A stretch of 64,000 nucleotides of DNA from the NCBI GenBank assembly GCA_021397835.1, contig JAJFZO010000049.1:67001-131000 (forward strand). Direction: 5' to 3'. Position 1 is the stretch's first letter; each line of letters starts with the position of its first letter. The notes beneath the pieces were generated by a model. It saw only the letters and a program-made list of their open reading frames with translations, made no database searches and was not told the DNA's origin. Position numbers and translations under genes: made by a program. Positions 12,107 through 32,149 of this stretch are shown here, one piece after another. The DNA comes from Moringa oleifera (lineage: Eukaryota > Streptophyta > Magnoliopsida > Brassicales > Moringaceae).

Positions 12107-13071
12107 TTACAAAAATATGGTGAGCACATCTATTTCAAAATTGAAAGGGTTGCTTAACCCTGTAATGTTTTCCATTTCATACTTAAATGAATCCAAGAAG
12201 AGACCAAGGCAAAGCCCAGTCTTCCAATAATTAAACATGGTGATTAGGCTCTTAATCTTGTCAAGTAAAGGAAGCGAAGTCCTGTACATGAGAGCTCCTA
12301 TTCCCTCCACAACAACCACAGCTAAGGCAGCAGATAGAATGTCCCAGTCACCAGTTTGCCCTATAACGGTAGAAAAGGCAGTTGCACAGTAAAACCCCAC
12401 CAAGAGAAAGAGTAATTTCATGGGAAGATCTTTTCTGATCTCCTGAATCCTTGCAGCTAATTTAGTTTGAATAGCTTGGATTGCCCTAATCAACCGTGTT
12501 CCACCACTGGTGTTATTGGAGGGAGAAGGATCAAATCTATCACCATTTACAGTGCTCCTAATGGGCCATGTCATCCTCCTGCAGGACACACACATAAACT
12601 TTATGTTATATAGTAATAGTAGAAAAAGCCACATAACTCATTTCAATCCAAAACTAGGTTTCTGACGAAAGAAGATTGACCACTTAACTTCAAATGATTT
12701 CAGGAGGCACGCCTATATTGAAAGAAAGAAAAAAGCATCCTGTTCTTAAGCATAAACAACCACCACTACGTTGTGGTATGATAATACCAATTTCAAAGAG
12801 TACGGAAACAATTAAACAAACTCTTCGAATTAATGACCACGACTCCTTTAGCATCAATTTCCACAATCAGTTCACTGAATCGTAGCAGTGGCTTGATCTA
12901 CCTGAAATCTTTGGCTAGGCAAGCTTGCTCGATGCAGACAAACCAGCACGGCGAACAGAATTCCCGACCAAAGGTGCGAGAAATTTCAGCTCCAGATCTG
13001 CCATGCCTGGCACACAAAACCTTATTGTTCATGGGACAGTTGGGCATTGCCGTTGTGATAGCCACCTCCAT
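12107..13071 (-). CDS. Ycf20-like chloroplast membrane protein
   Basis: On the minus strand the exons are 13071-12902 and 12578-12107, joined in phase (AG|G) to give 213 residues. The core from RLIRAIQAIQTKL through GFYCATAFSTVIGQTGDWD to VVVVEGIGALMYR is the conserved Ycf20 domain, with two hydrophobic segments likely to span the thylakoid or envelope membrane. The ending YWKTGLCLGLFLDSFKYE is typical of the nuclear plant members. Ycf20 is encoded in plastids of algae and cyanobacteria. In Arabidopsis the nuclear family includes NPQ7, linked to non-photochemical quenching, so a photoprotection role is plausible by family. Residues 1-55 would be the transit peptide. ATG 13071 was chosen because an acceptor-like TTGCAG ends at 13080, giving a 5' UTR intron (13301-13080). 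An upstream in-frame ATG at 13128 would lie inside that intron. Confidence 0.87.
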
Positions 13072-13079
13072 GGCGGAAC

Positions 13080-13301
13080 CTGCAAGTAATCCATCAGCAA
13101 GGTATTCTAAACACGAATCATTAACCATGTATTCCAGTCTTTAACCAAAGTGAATTTAAAAGGAAATAATACAGCAATTAATCACTGTTCGAGTCAAGGC
13201 TTCCGGCACAAAAAAGAAAAAAAAAACAATAAGATGCTTCTAATTGGGATAAATACAGATGAGCAAATAATAAATACCACACCAAAGGAATCTCTTCTTA
13301 C
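13080..13301 (-). other. Probable 5' UTR intron of the Ycf20-like gene
   Basis: Read on the minus strand, a donor CCT|GTAAGA at 13301 pairs with acceptor TTGCAG ending at 13080. This leaves a few bases before the ATG at 13071. The leader exon would lie at about 13302-13420 and includes a purine-rich AGAAACAGAAGAGGCG stretch. This is inferred from splice-site quality only. Confidence 0.5.
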
Positions 13302-13429
13302 AGGCGCCTCTTCTGTTTCCTCCTTGCCTGCCACCGTTGCCAATATGCTTCTTTGGCTTCAGGGTTCTCCCCTCCGTGGGTTTTGGAGTTGCCAATATCC
13401 ATTCTGTATTTGACTTGAAACGCACATCT

Positions 13430-14730
13430 CTTTACTTTTTATTTTTGTTTTTGGAGCCACTGAGTAAGAGAGGGTAAAATGTAAAATAAAATAATAATAA
13501 TAATAATAATTATAATAATTATTATTGTTGTTGGTATTGTTGTGGAGTTTCTTTTCATTTAAAATCAAAATAATGATAACTCTGTAGTTAAAACGATTTT
13601 TAATTTAAATAAAATATTGAATTAATTAAATTCTTGTTTGTATCATCATATACATGGAGAAGCTTTTAAATTTCATATCCATTCAAAAACCATACACCTA
13701 ATTGATGTATAAAATATTGATCTTCATATTTTTATAAATGCATTTTAAACTTCCCAAAATTTATGTCATTTAGCCAACTGAGTAATATCTACAATAAAAT
13801 GTAGATTGAAATAATATAATATACATGCTAATTGAGATAACATCAAACTTTAATTATTAATGTCATTCATAAGAATTAAATTTATTATATTAAAATTTAA
13901 AAATATTAAATCAAACAATAATCATGTCTATGTCTGTTCATCGACAAAAAACAAACATTTATATTACCTGACATTATTAACAATTATGACTAATCATTAC
14001 TTGCTAATTATTTTGAGGTAATTATGATTTATTTCCATAATTTTAAACTGTAAAATTATAAATTTATCCCTTGCATTATAGATATTGACATTTTGGCACT
14101 ATTGAGATTTGGACCCACCTAATTCAAGTGAGTATTAATGGATTCGTATGTGTTTGCTTAGTGATTGTCATAATTTATTAAATCTTCAAGTTTGCTGTGG
14201 AGGAGAAAATTAAGACCATATCAAAACTCTAGTTGTCAGTTTACTGTTGTTTGGTTTTTCAATTTTTATTTTTATTTTCATGATATTTTATTAAAATTTA
14301 AAAAAACTCCTCACTTAATTGGATGATCGTGAGTATAACAAAAAAGAAAAATGACATTTAAACTTTATGCTAATAAGAAATTACAGTATATTACATGATT
14401 TTACATGTATTATATAAATGTTAAATTTTATTTATTGGCTTTGAAAATATATTATATTGTGAAATATATGCAGCTTTCCTATAAAAAAAAAGAATTGTCT
14501 TGTTTTTAATATCCAATATACATTGTCTTTAAATATATGAAAATCGATATTAAATAACTGTATTAAGTGGGTAATTAGAGTTTAGCTGAGGGCTGAGGAA
14601 AATAGTAATATATTATCCAAACAAAATGGGAAAAAGGAAACAAAGCTGTTGAAGTTATGATTGGTTTATTAAGCTAACAAAAAAAGAAATTAAATAACTT
14701 TTTTCCAACAAGGGTTTACCTTGTCCTTCT
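13430..14730. other. AT-rich intergenic spacer
   Basis: The stretch begins with an (ATA)n microsatellite at about 13488-13510 and continues as very AT-rich sequence without any ORF that resembles a protein. It separates the divergent promoters of the Ycf20-like gene (-) and the DUF641 gene (+). I see no inverted terminal repeats or transposase traces. Confidence 0.5.
13488..13510 (+). repeat. (ATA)n microsatellite
   Basis: About seven or eight ATA units upstream of the Ycf20-like gene, followed by an imperfect TAATAATTATTATTG continuation. Confidence 0.85.
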
Positions 14731-14846
14731 CGAGAGGCAGGCCACAGATTTCCCGAATTGCTGCTTTGCTCTCCTTCCTTCTTCTCTCTTTTTCAGGTTC
14801 ATTGTCATATGTTTTTGCCTTCTCCTGCTGCGGCATATTCCGTCAG

Positions 14847-16085
14847 GTAATTATTTCGGTTTGACCTCGTTTGGGTTGCTGAAAAACTGGGGGAAACAAG
14901 AGTGACGAGGAAATTTAGTTTGATATTTGTCGTGGGCTTAGGTAATTGTAGACTCTCTATGTTATTTCTTTATGCTTTCTTGCATTTTTAGTGTTGTTCT
15001 ATCTCCGTTGGTTAGCGGAAGTTAGCTGCTTGGTAGATTTGGGTCACTATTTTGCCGATCAGTCGCCCTATGTATGCTAGGTTTTGCTTCTCTGTTAATG
15101 GTAGATTATCATTGAGTGTTGCTTAATTGAGTGTCACACAATTGGGTATACGATTTGCTTTGCTAATGGGAAGCTCCAGAATGGGGGGACAGTGGCTGGA
15201 AGGTGCCCCAAATTTGTTAATTGTGGGATTGTGATGTTCCCAAGAGGCATTGCAGTTCTCCAAGAGTCAAAACTGTTTAGATGTATAGGATCACGTTAGT
15301 GGTGTTGTTTGCTGCTTGAATGCCTTACGATAGCTGGAGCTGACTGCTGTGACTGCATTAGAAATTTGTATATAGTTTGACACTAAGGAAATAAACCTTC
15401 TGAGCTAAGTGAATTTAATTTTGTTGTCCTTATAGTCTCAGTTGCAAGACTACTTGTTTGTCAGTTTTACTCTGTGGCTGGTTTGTGATCTTTATCACAT
15501 GGCTTCTGTCTGGAGTTCTTTTTTCTATCTTACAGTATGTGTTATGGGAGGTTATTTTGTGCTTTGTGTTATGTTAGTCATACATCTTTTATCACTTTTA
15601 AATGGATTTTGCAATTTTAGGTCAGAACTAACTTTACTCTGGCTTGCAAATCATATTTTGTTGTATTCTGGATAGTGCTACTACTGTGCTTTTATATGTG
15701 ATCTACAAATGTTTTGGATGTATTTTGATCCCTGCTCTGTGCAGTAATGAGATTGTGCCAGTTTTGTTTGCATGATTGTTCTTTTCAAACGTGTTAATAA
15801 ATATACTCTTCAAGTTATTTGATTAAGGGTGATTGAGCATCCTCTGCAGTTGACCATCTTTTCATTCTAATAGTTTAAAATCGTACATAAATGATGCTAC
15901 ACAAGTTGGGATAATATTCAATTGAAGTCTTTCTTTCATATAAATATCTATTGATGATTACATGCACTTATGTGTTAATTTGAATTGATTATTATCTTTA
16001 CCTTTCTGATTCAAATGCATAAGATTTACCTTTCTGCTCTGCTCATCACTAGCAAATGGCTTAACACTTTTTTGGGGCATTGCAG
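14847..16085 (+). other. Probable 5' UTR intron of the DUF641 gene
   Basis: A leader exon of normal composition (about 14730-14846, with CTTCTCTCTTTTTCAGG-type pyrimidine runs) ends in CGTCAG|GTAATT. An acceptor TTGCAG ends at 16085, 65 bases before the ATG at 16151. The 1.2 kb between is T-rich like an intron and holds only chance ORFs such as 15442-15675. Long leader introns are common in plant genes expressed widely and can raise expression. Confidence 0.55.
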
Positions 16086-16150
16086 GTATTGCTGTATTGC
16101 TTTTTCTTTCTGAAGGAGTTGAATTCATCTAGCCCTTTTTGGCAGTAGCT

Positions 16151-17419
16151 ATGCTACCCACTGGGTTGAAAGATACCCAACTCCGTGAGAGCAACAGCCA
16201 AAAGGTTCACCCTCAACCCATGGAAGAGGCCATGAATCAGAATCCAGAAGCTATGGAAGCTCTGATATCCAAAATATTTACAAATATCTCCGCGTTGAAG
16301 TCAGCTTATATCCAGCTTCAGACTGCTCATACTCCTTATGACTCTGATAAAATTGAAACTGCTGACAAACTTGTAATTTCTGAGCTCAAGAATCTTTCTG
16401 AGCTCAAGCATTTTTACAGGGAGCACAACCCCAAGCCATCATGTGTTTCTCCTCAGGATTCTCGCTTAGCTGCAGAGATCCAAGAACAGCAGAGCCTGCT
16501 AAAAACCTATGAGGTTATGGTGAAGAAATTTCAGTCTGAAATTCAGAATAAAGATTCTGAGATTCTCCAGTTGCAACAGCAGATTGAGGAAGCAAATCAA
16601 AAGCGAGTGAAACTGGAAAAGAATCTGAAGCTTAGGGGTTTGTCCACCAAAGACTCAGAAGGTTCTGGAGTGGAAAATGGTTTCTTTTCTGTAGATCTAA
16701 CCCCTGATGTCTTCACATCAACTGTGGAAGCTGCTTCCAAAGCTATCCATGATTTTTCGAAACCGTTGATTAACATGATGAAAGCTGCTGGTTGGGACCT
16801 TGATGCTGCTGCTAATTCTATTGAACCAAATGTTATTTATGCCAAAAGGGCGCACAAGAAATATGCATTTGAGTCGCATATATGTCAAAGAATGTTCATC
16901 GGATTTCAACAGGAAGGCTTCTCAATTAAATCAGACAATGTAACGGCCACTAAGGAGAGTTTCTTCAACCAGTTTCTTGCTCTGAGGGAGATGGATCCAT
17001 TAGACACGTTAAGCCAAAATCCCGATTCCAATTTTGGGAAGTTTTGCCGGAGCAAGTACCTTGTTCTCGTTCATCCAAAGATGGAAGCTTCATTCTTTGG
17101 GAATTTAGATCAGCGAAATTATGTGATGGGGGGTGGACATCCTAGGACTCCGTTCTACCAGGCCTTTCTGAAACTTGCCAAGTCAATCTGGCTGTTGCAC
17201 AGGCTGGCTTATTCTTTTGATCCCACTGTTAAGATTTTTCAGGTTAAGAGGGGGAGTGAGTTTTCCGAGGTTTATATGGAAAGTGTTGTCAAGAATTTGA
17301 TAATGAATGAAAGTGATGAGAAGCCTAAAGTCGGGCTGATGGTTATGCCTGGTTTTTGGATTGGTGGAAGTGTGATTCAGAGCCGAGTTTATCTCATGGG
17401 CATGAAGGTTGCTGAATGA
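16151..17419 (+). CDS. DUF641 / GIL1-IRKI family coiled-coil protein
   Basis: A single coding exon of 422 residues begins at ATG 16151 (MLPTGLKDTQLRES); the frame reads back only to a TTG, which I discount. Residues 30-90 carry the DUF641 motif (EALISKIFTNISALKSAYIQ and YDSDKIETADKLVISELK). A coiled coil spans about 110-160 (EIQEQQSLLKTYEVMVKKF, ILQLQQQIEEANQKRVKLE). The C-terminal GIL1/IRKI domain includes SKPLINMMKAAGWDLDAAA, FCRSKYLVLVHPKMEASFFG and PFYQAFLKLAKSIWLLHRLA, ending with VGLMVMPGFWIGGSVIQSRV. Arabidopsis relatives include GIL1 (gravitropism in light) and the IRK-interacting protein. By length and position this one matches At2g45260/At3g60680, whose biochemical role I do not know. 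The motif order indicates a complete gene. Confidence 0.9.
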   Translation: MLPTGLKDTQLRESNSQKVHPQPMEEAMNQNPEAMEALISKIFTNISALKSAYIQLQTAHTPYDSDKIETADKLVISELKNLSELKHFYREHNPKPSCVSPQDSRLAAEIQEQQSLLKTYEVMVKKFQSEIQNKDSEILQLQQQIEEANQKRVKLEKNLKLRGLSTKDSEGSGVENGFFSVDLTPDVFTSTVEAASKAIHDFSKPLINMMKAAGWDLDAAANSIEPNVIYAKRAHKKYAFESHICQRMFIGFQQEGFSIKSDNVTATKESFFNQFLALREMDPLDTLSQNPDSNFGKFCRSKYLVLVHPKMEASFFGNLDQRNYVMGGGHPRTPFYQAFLKLAKSIWLLHRLAYSFDPTVKIFQVKRGSEFSEVYMESVVKNLIMNESDEKPKVGLMVMPGFWIGGSVIQSRVYLMGMKVAE

Positions 17420-18920
17420 TATCTACTACTGTTCTATATCCAAATGGTTATGTAGCTTGTTTAATTATATGGTGTGTTGCGTTTCCTTTGAAGTACTGTT
17501 GCTGTTATTTTTCTGTAATTGAATTTCCTTGTGTTCAAAGTTCCCTGTACCGACTCCCTCTCTCCCTGTGTCTCTGTCTCTCTAGATAGTTTCTTACATT
17601 TCTATGCATATCTTTCTGTACCACTATGGATGTATGTGGTAAAGGGACTTGCCTTGACACCTGTTACACCTACGCGCACATATGGATATGTTTGACAGAA
17701 CCAATTGCTCAGCCTTGAACGTGTGCAGCCCGGAAAGAGTGAGTTCGTAGGCTTCGTGTCATTTGATAATGTATATTGCTGGATACTGAAGTATCAAATA
17801 TGGTCTACTCTGCCTGATGTTTATCCTATCCTGGTATGTCTTTTGGCTAAGAACAAGAAGGGGTGGCTATCAACTAATGCATAATCTATGTACTGCAAGA
17901 GAAAACTTAGTTTTGTATATTTTTTTCCTTTAGTGTTTATGTAATTTTATGGAAAGATGTTTAATAAACTTCTCCATTACTACTTTAGTAATGGTTTGGA
18001 AATATTACTTTTATTGTCAACTTGTATGACATTCTCAGTAGGAATTTGGTCAAACAGTTAATGTTTAGTGAAGATTTTTTTTTTAATTTTTAATATTACG
18101 TGAAAACAGAAAAGTCATAATTGGTCGGTCCTAGCTGCCCATGATGTATTTAATTTCAATCCAATTATAATGTTCGAAGAAGATTGTGAAGTGGGTTAAT
18201 TATGGAGTACCTAGTAATTAAACATCATCGAAAACATCAATGCCGTTGGTTTGTCTTAATGCCAGATATCCCACCGTTGTGCCCATGAACAAGGAGGATT
18301 TTGATTTTGATTTTGTTAGTGGGATTAAATATGACCACTTGCTATTATTCCTCTGCATATAAATATAGATTTGGATTTCTCTAGGATCCCTTAACCTCAA
18401 TTTAGGGATCCTGTTCACCATGCAGTGCACATCTATACCTCCCTTCGCTTTAAAACAAAGAAAAATAAAATAGTCTCTATCCATATGATATCCCCCGTGG
18501 GTATCGGACCGTCTCCTCGGTTCAACTCTGACCAACCTGGCGCTCATAGCCTGTGGATGATACGACGTGGTTTTAGGATGTATTTACGCCCATTTCATCT
18601 GTCGTTTTGCCTACGTAAATGAAATAAACTCGCTCCATCGAGTGATGAGGAAGTCTAGTTAACAAGATACACATCCCACGTGGACCAAGCTCGAATCCAG
18701 ATTTATTACACCTTTAATGTAGTTCTGCTACAAGATAACTCATCATGCATGCTTAACGGTTGTCTAATAACCTGCTTTGACAGACAGTCCAAATATTATA
18801 TTCCTGATTCCTTGGGGCTTTCTTAGTTTCTCCCAGGCTCACCACCAAGTTGTTTGTGCTTAATTGGTGCACGCTACAACAAGCTCGTGAAGAAGTCCAG
18901 CATGTGACAAGATCTCCCTC
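17420..18920. other. Intergenic region: DUF641 3' UTR and PMEI promoter
   Basis: The first few hundred bases are the likely 3' UTR, with an AATAAA at 17963-17968 among candidate poly(A) signals. The rest is mixed-composition spacer. A stretch of higher GC around 18360-18660 has no protein similarity I recognise in any frame. No RNA gene or repeat boundary was seen. Confidence 0.45.
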
Positions 18921-18928
18921 TATATATA
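18920..18928 (+). promoter_or_regulatory. TATA box of the PMEI gene
   Basis: CTATATATA lies 91-99 bases upstream of the PMEI start codon at 19019, a normal plant spacing for a TATA box, a transcription start about 30 bases on, and a short leader. It is one of the clearest TATA boxes in the window and fits an inducible, tissue-specific secreted-protein gene. Confidence 0.6.
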
Positions 18929-19018
18929 CTCCTCAGTTCCTCGGCATTTCCCTCATCTAGCGGATTGAGAAACTCTCTGTTCAAAACCTTTATTGGGGTT
19001 CTTCAACTATCAGCTTCC

Positions 19019-19618
19019 ATGGTTAAAGTCAGCCTTTCCCTTCTGCTTCTTTCCATCTTTTGCCTTGCAGGCTTGGTTGCGCCAGCCTTCGCAAGACATT
19101 CCAGGTCCAGGGCCTACATCGAGGCCTCTTGCCAGACCACTCGCTACCCGTCTTTATGCGTCCGCTATCTCTCCTCTTTCGCCAACTCTTCTGTGGAAAA
19201 CCCGCAGAAGTTGGCCCAACTCGCCTTGTCAGTGAGTCTATACAGGGCCCGGTACACGAGGGCGTATCTGTTGAAACTGGAGAAACAACTCAAGGTAGTG
19301 CAGTCCAAGGAGTACCCAGCTGTGAGAGATTGTTTGGCGCAAATCAGTGACAGTGTCGCCCAGCTTACCCAGTCGATCAGAGAGCTCCGTCGCATGGGAC
19401 GACTAGGTGTCGACGGTGATTTCTCTTGGCACATTAACAACGTCGAAACCTGGGCGGGATCTGCCCTCACCGACGCCAGCACTTGCATTGACGAGTTTCC
19501 AGGGAAGAGAATGAGTAAGTTGCGGGCTACCATTAAAGGCAAGGTCTTGAATATGGCACAAGTCACCAGCAACGCTCTTGCTTTGTTTCACCACTTCGCG
19601 GCTACCAAGAAGCCATAA
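19019..19618 (+). CDS. Secreted pectin methylesterase / invertase inhibitor (PMEI family)
   Basis: A single exon of 199 residues starts at ATG 19019, which yields a clean signal peptide (MVKVSLSLLLLSIFCLAGL, cleavage likely after APAFA). The longer frame back to 18965 begins at TTG and is discounted. The mature protein is a PMEI four-helix bundle with the four conserved cysteines: ASCQTTRYPSLC for the first disulfide, then VRDCLAQ and ASTCIDEF for the second. The AALTDA-type helix is present as WAGSALTDASTC. Such proteins inhibit pectin methylesterases in the cell wall or invertases in the apoplast/vacuole, and sequence alone does not separate the two. There is no attached methylesterase domain. 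The closest general resemblance is to the 21 kDa-protein/PMEI group. Intronless structure is usual for this group. Confidence 0.9.
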   Translation: MVKVSLSLLLLSIFCLAGLVAPAFARHSRSRAYIEASCQTTRYPSLCVRYLSSFANSSVENPQKLAQLALSVSLYRARYTRAYLLKLEKQLKVVQSKEYPAVRDCLAQISDSVAQLTQSIRELRRMGRLGVDGDFSWHINNVETWAGSALTDASTCIDEFPGKRMSKLRATIKGKVLNMAQVTSNALALFHHFAATKKP

Positions 19619-19939
19619 ATTTGTTTGTGCATGGCACTGGATCTGTCTTGTTCTGTGTTATTTATTTATTGGTATTTATGTACAAATATAAATCTAAGTA
19701 CAAAGTGTTAATTAATGTTATAAAGTTTTGCTCCCTTTCATTCTTGTTCTATGACGAAAAATGAAAACAGTTAATAAGACTATGTATCTATTTATATGTA
19801 TATTCACTTTTCTGTCATCTGCTTTCTTCTCTTCCGTCTCAATTCTTTCTTCCCTCAGCTTGGTCACATGAAAGTGGGTTAACCCCCAAAAACTACAAAT
19901 CTAAGTATTTATAATTTTGATCTGCAGGAGTTCCAAGGT

Positions 19940-20011
19940 TCCGTTGTAGTCTAGTTGGTTAGGATACTCGGCTCTCACCCGAGAGACCCGGGTTCAAGTC
20001 CCGGCATCGGA
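19940..20011 (+). tRNA. tRNA-Glu (anticodon CTC)
   Basis: A 72-base cloverleaf runs from TCCGTTG to CATCGGA. The A box TAGTCTAGTTGG and B box GGTTCAAGTCC are intact, and the anticodon arm CTCGG-CTCTCAC-CCGAG has a perfect stem with anticodon CTC. The T arm is CCGGG/CCCGG. There is no intron and no encoded CCA, as expected for a nuclear gene. The acceptor stem has one T-T (U-U) mismatch at the fifth pair, where the usual plant tRNA-Glu(CTC) ends in CAACGGA. A single mismatch may be tolerated, but this copy could be weakly functional. A terminator-like run of five or more Ts follows at about 20020-20025. Confidence 0.93.
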
Positions 20012-20382
20012 ATGATTTCATTTTTTGGTGGTTCTTGTTCGGTGGGCCCACTGTTGGATCTGGAGATCAAACGTCAGGGAGCCCAACATGATTAGGGACA
20101 AGCATTCGAATCATGAGGTACAAGCACCTCATAGCAGTTGTTTTTGAAATTTTTTTTCCTTCTGAAACAGTCACTAGCGACATTCTCTAGGATCTTAATA
20201 TACCAAGGATCGAAGCTGAAAGTGTTTTGCAAGTTACAGTGAAATTCAGTGACAGTGGGCGGTGAACTCCTGAGTGGCGGGAACCAAAAGTTTTCTCTTT
20301 GTTTCCCTGTCTCTCTCCAGTCCCGCGGGCACAATTTCTGTTTACGGAATTGAATGAAATAGAATAGATTAGAGAAAAAAAA
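20012..20382 (+). promoter_or_regulatory. Promoter and leader of tubulin-folding cofactor D
   Basis: Only about 370 bases lie between the tRNA and the cofactor D start. TGGGCCCA-type site II sequence occurs at 20043-20050, with a further GCCCAAC at about 20080, on a TATA-less background typical of constitutive plant genes. Antisense ORFs across 20092-20588 have no family match and are ignored. The position of the tRNA gene means the RNA polymerase II promoter here must be compact. Confidence 0.4.
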
Positions 20383-30194
<9,812 letters not shown>

Positions 30195-32149
30195 TTGCAA
30201 ATCTGATGCTTTTGATCTGTCATTTTAACTTTTTCTTAATACTTGTCAATGGTGCCTATTGAATTTCTTTGAGGTGCTTACCATACTTCCCATTGGGTCT
30301 TAGCTTCTCTGAAGATAGATTTATGATTGAGATGACACAGGAAATGGTGCTCGCCTGGCACTTTTTTTTTGTATCTGTACTATGTTGTGCTTAAGCAATG
30401 CTTTGTAAATAGATTTTTTTGGTCGGTTTTGTAGTAGGCCTACATGGTTATGCAGTATAATTTTTACAAGATAAGCATTATGGTGTTATTGGTTATTTCC
30501 CAGCAAGTATATGTGCTTGAGAAGCTTTCTTACAACCTAAATAGTTCTTCTGTCTTTTCTAAGTTTCAGAAAATACCAGTAGTAGAAATTAGGAAACAGC
30601 ATTGTAGGGGCACGAATTTCACCCTTTGTTTTTTTATGGGAGGTGATCTAATTTCTGGCCGCAGAATTCCAGAGTTGAGCACCGTGACCTTAGTGTATAC
30701 CAGATTAGCCTTAAAGGCTCGTCTTTTAATTTGGGCTTTGTCAGTTCACAAAAACATCTATATTGGAAAATTCAGCTCATAATATGATAGTTGGCTGGTA
30801 CAGGTGAGCACAAATCCGAACCTGTCTCTGATTGGACGTTTTGCGGTTGCAGGCTGGCAAAATCTTTGACGTTAACATTATCACATCCTTTCTCTCCCAT
30901 ATGTCACCTGTTTTTACCAGGTAGCGCTGTCCCTACAACTGACTCATCCTGGCAACGGGGACATTATAGTCTTTCTAATATTGAGTGTCATCAGCTAGTT
31001 GAGTGCCCGGATTAACGTCTCTAGTCATAAGTAGAGCGGCTCCTGTACCCAAATTTCGGATTTATATTATATCAATTTAATTCTACCAATCAGAGTGCTG
31101 CTCTACTGCTTTTTTGCCTCCTCTCCACTGCCTTGCGAAAAAGCTGCTGGGTTTCTTCTCTTTAAATTTGCGCCGCTGCACGATCCTCCTCCGGTCACGC
31201 GGGAGGCTCTCTTTCTTGTCGTTCTGTGTTTCTTTCATCTGATTTGGCGCTTCTCTCATTGAGGTAAGATTAAATATCCACTTCATTCATTTTCTAACTT
31301 ACCAAACAGAGGATTTGTGCTTGATATCGTGTGTTATTATCAGTTTACTTGGATTATAGTAGCGTGTATTTCTTTCTTTCCTTCTCCTTTTTACTTTTTT
31401 AGCATAGAGGAATCTAGTTGAGTGGTTGAAGAGAGAGATCACTTCGTCATAATCAGGAAGAAATTTTTGAAGTTGGAAGTGAGAAATTTAAACTACTCAG
31501 GATCTTAGGTTTTGAAAGGAAGAGTTATACAGGTAAAAGTTCATGTTTTAGAGATTCCGTTGGCCGTTGGTAAAAGAATGCTATTTTGGAATATGAGGCT
31601 GGTGTGATTAAATTAAGGAAATAACTGTAATTTGTTTGAATGCAGAATAAACTATTAGTTATGGAAAATTACAGATAATCCTTGTTGTTGAATTTAAACA
31701 GTTTTGGTTATTCTCATACCACAATCATCCTCTTCAAAGGATTTGTTATTTGCTTTGAAATAGATAAGGTGCTAATACAACAGCTGGAAATTTACTTATC
31801 CACTCCAGGTTGATCATCATCTTATCATCAAATCTTGATTCTGGTGTAGTTGAGTTCTGTAGGTGTACTATGTCTAATTCTTGAGGCTTCTCATATGTTC
31901 CTATTCATGATAAGATTAGTAGAATGCCAATTTCCTGCTCTCTCTTTTTCTTTCTCATTTGATCTTTGCTTCACACATGACTCATGATTTATAAGTCTCA
32001 AGGTAGAATGAAAGTATGGCATGCATCTCTGGATACTCTTAGTTTTATCAAATTATTACCTCTTCGTTTCTTTACTGACCTTTTGATTTACTCTATATAG
32101 GTACAGAGCAACAAGCTGATTTAGTGAATTCATATTGAGTTTTACAGGC
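30195..32149. other. Intergenic region and arginase leader with probable 5' UTR intron
   Basis: After the cofactor D 3' UTR the sequence becomes the arginase promoter. A TATATTAT-like AT-rich element lies near 31065-31075, followed by a GC-richer leader at about 31095-31263. That leader ends in TTGAG|GTAAGA, and a TTTTACAG acceptor ends at 32147, two bases before the arginase ATG. A 0.9 kb 5' UTR intron (31264-32147) is therefore likely, with another acceptor at about 32100 as an alternative. No other gene was found; ORFs at 30444-31286 match nothing I recognise. Confidence 0.5.

Noticed and set aside
13072..13128. Upstream ATG for the Ycf20-like protein at 13128
   Set aside because: The added residues precede an acceptor-like TTGCAG and look like intron; ATG 13071 is more likely. 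It is not fully excluded.
16139..16150. Four-residue extension of the DUF641 protein
   Set aside because: The longer frame begins with TTG, which plant nuclear genes do not use normally; ATG 16151 is the start.
18965..19018. N-terminal extension of the PMEI protein
   Set aside because: It begins with TTG and would bury the signal peptide; ATG 19019 gives a normal secreted protein.
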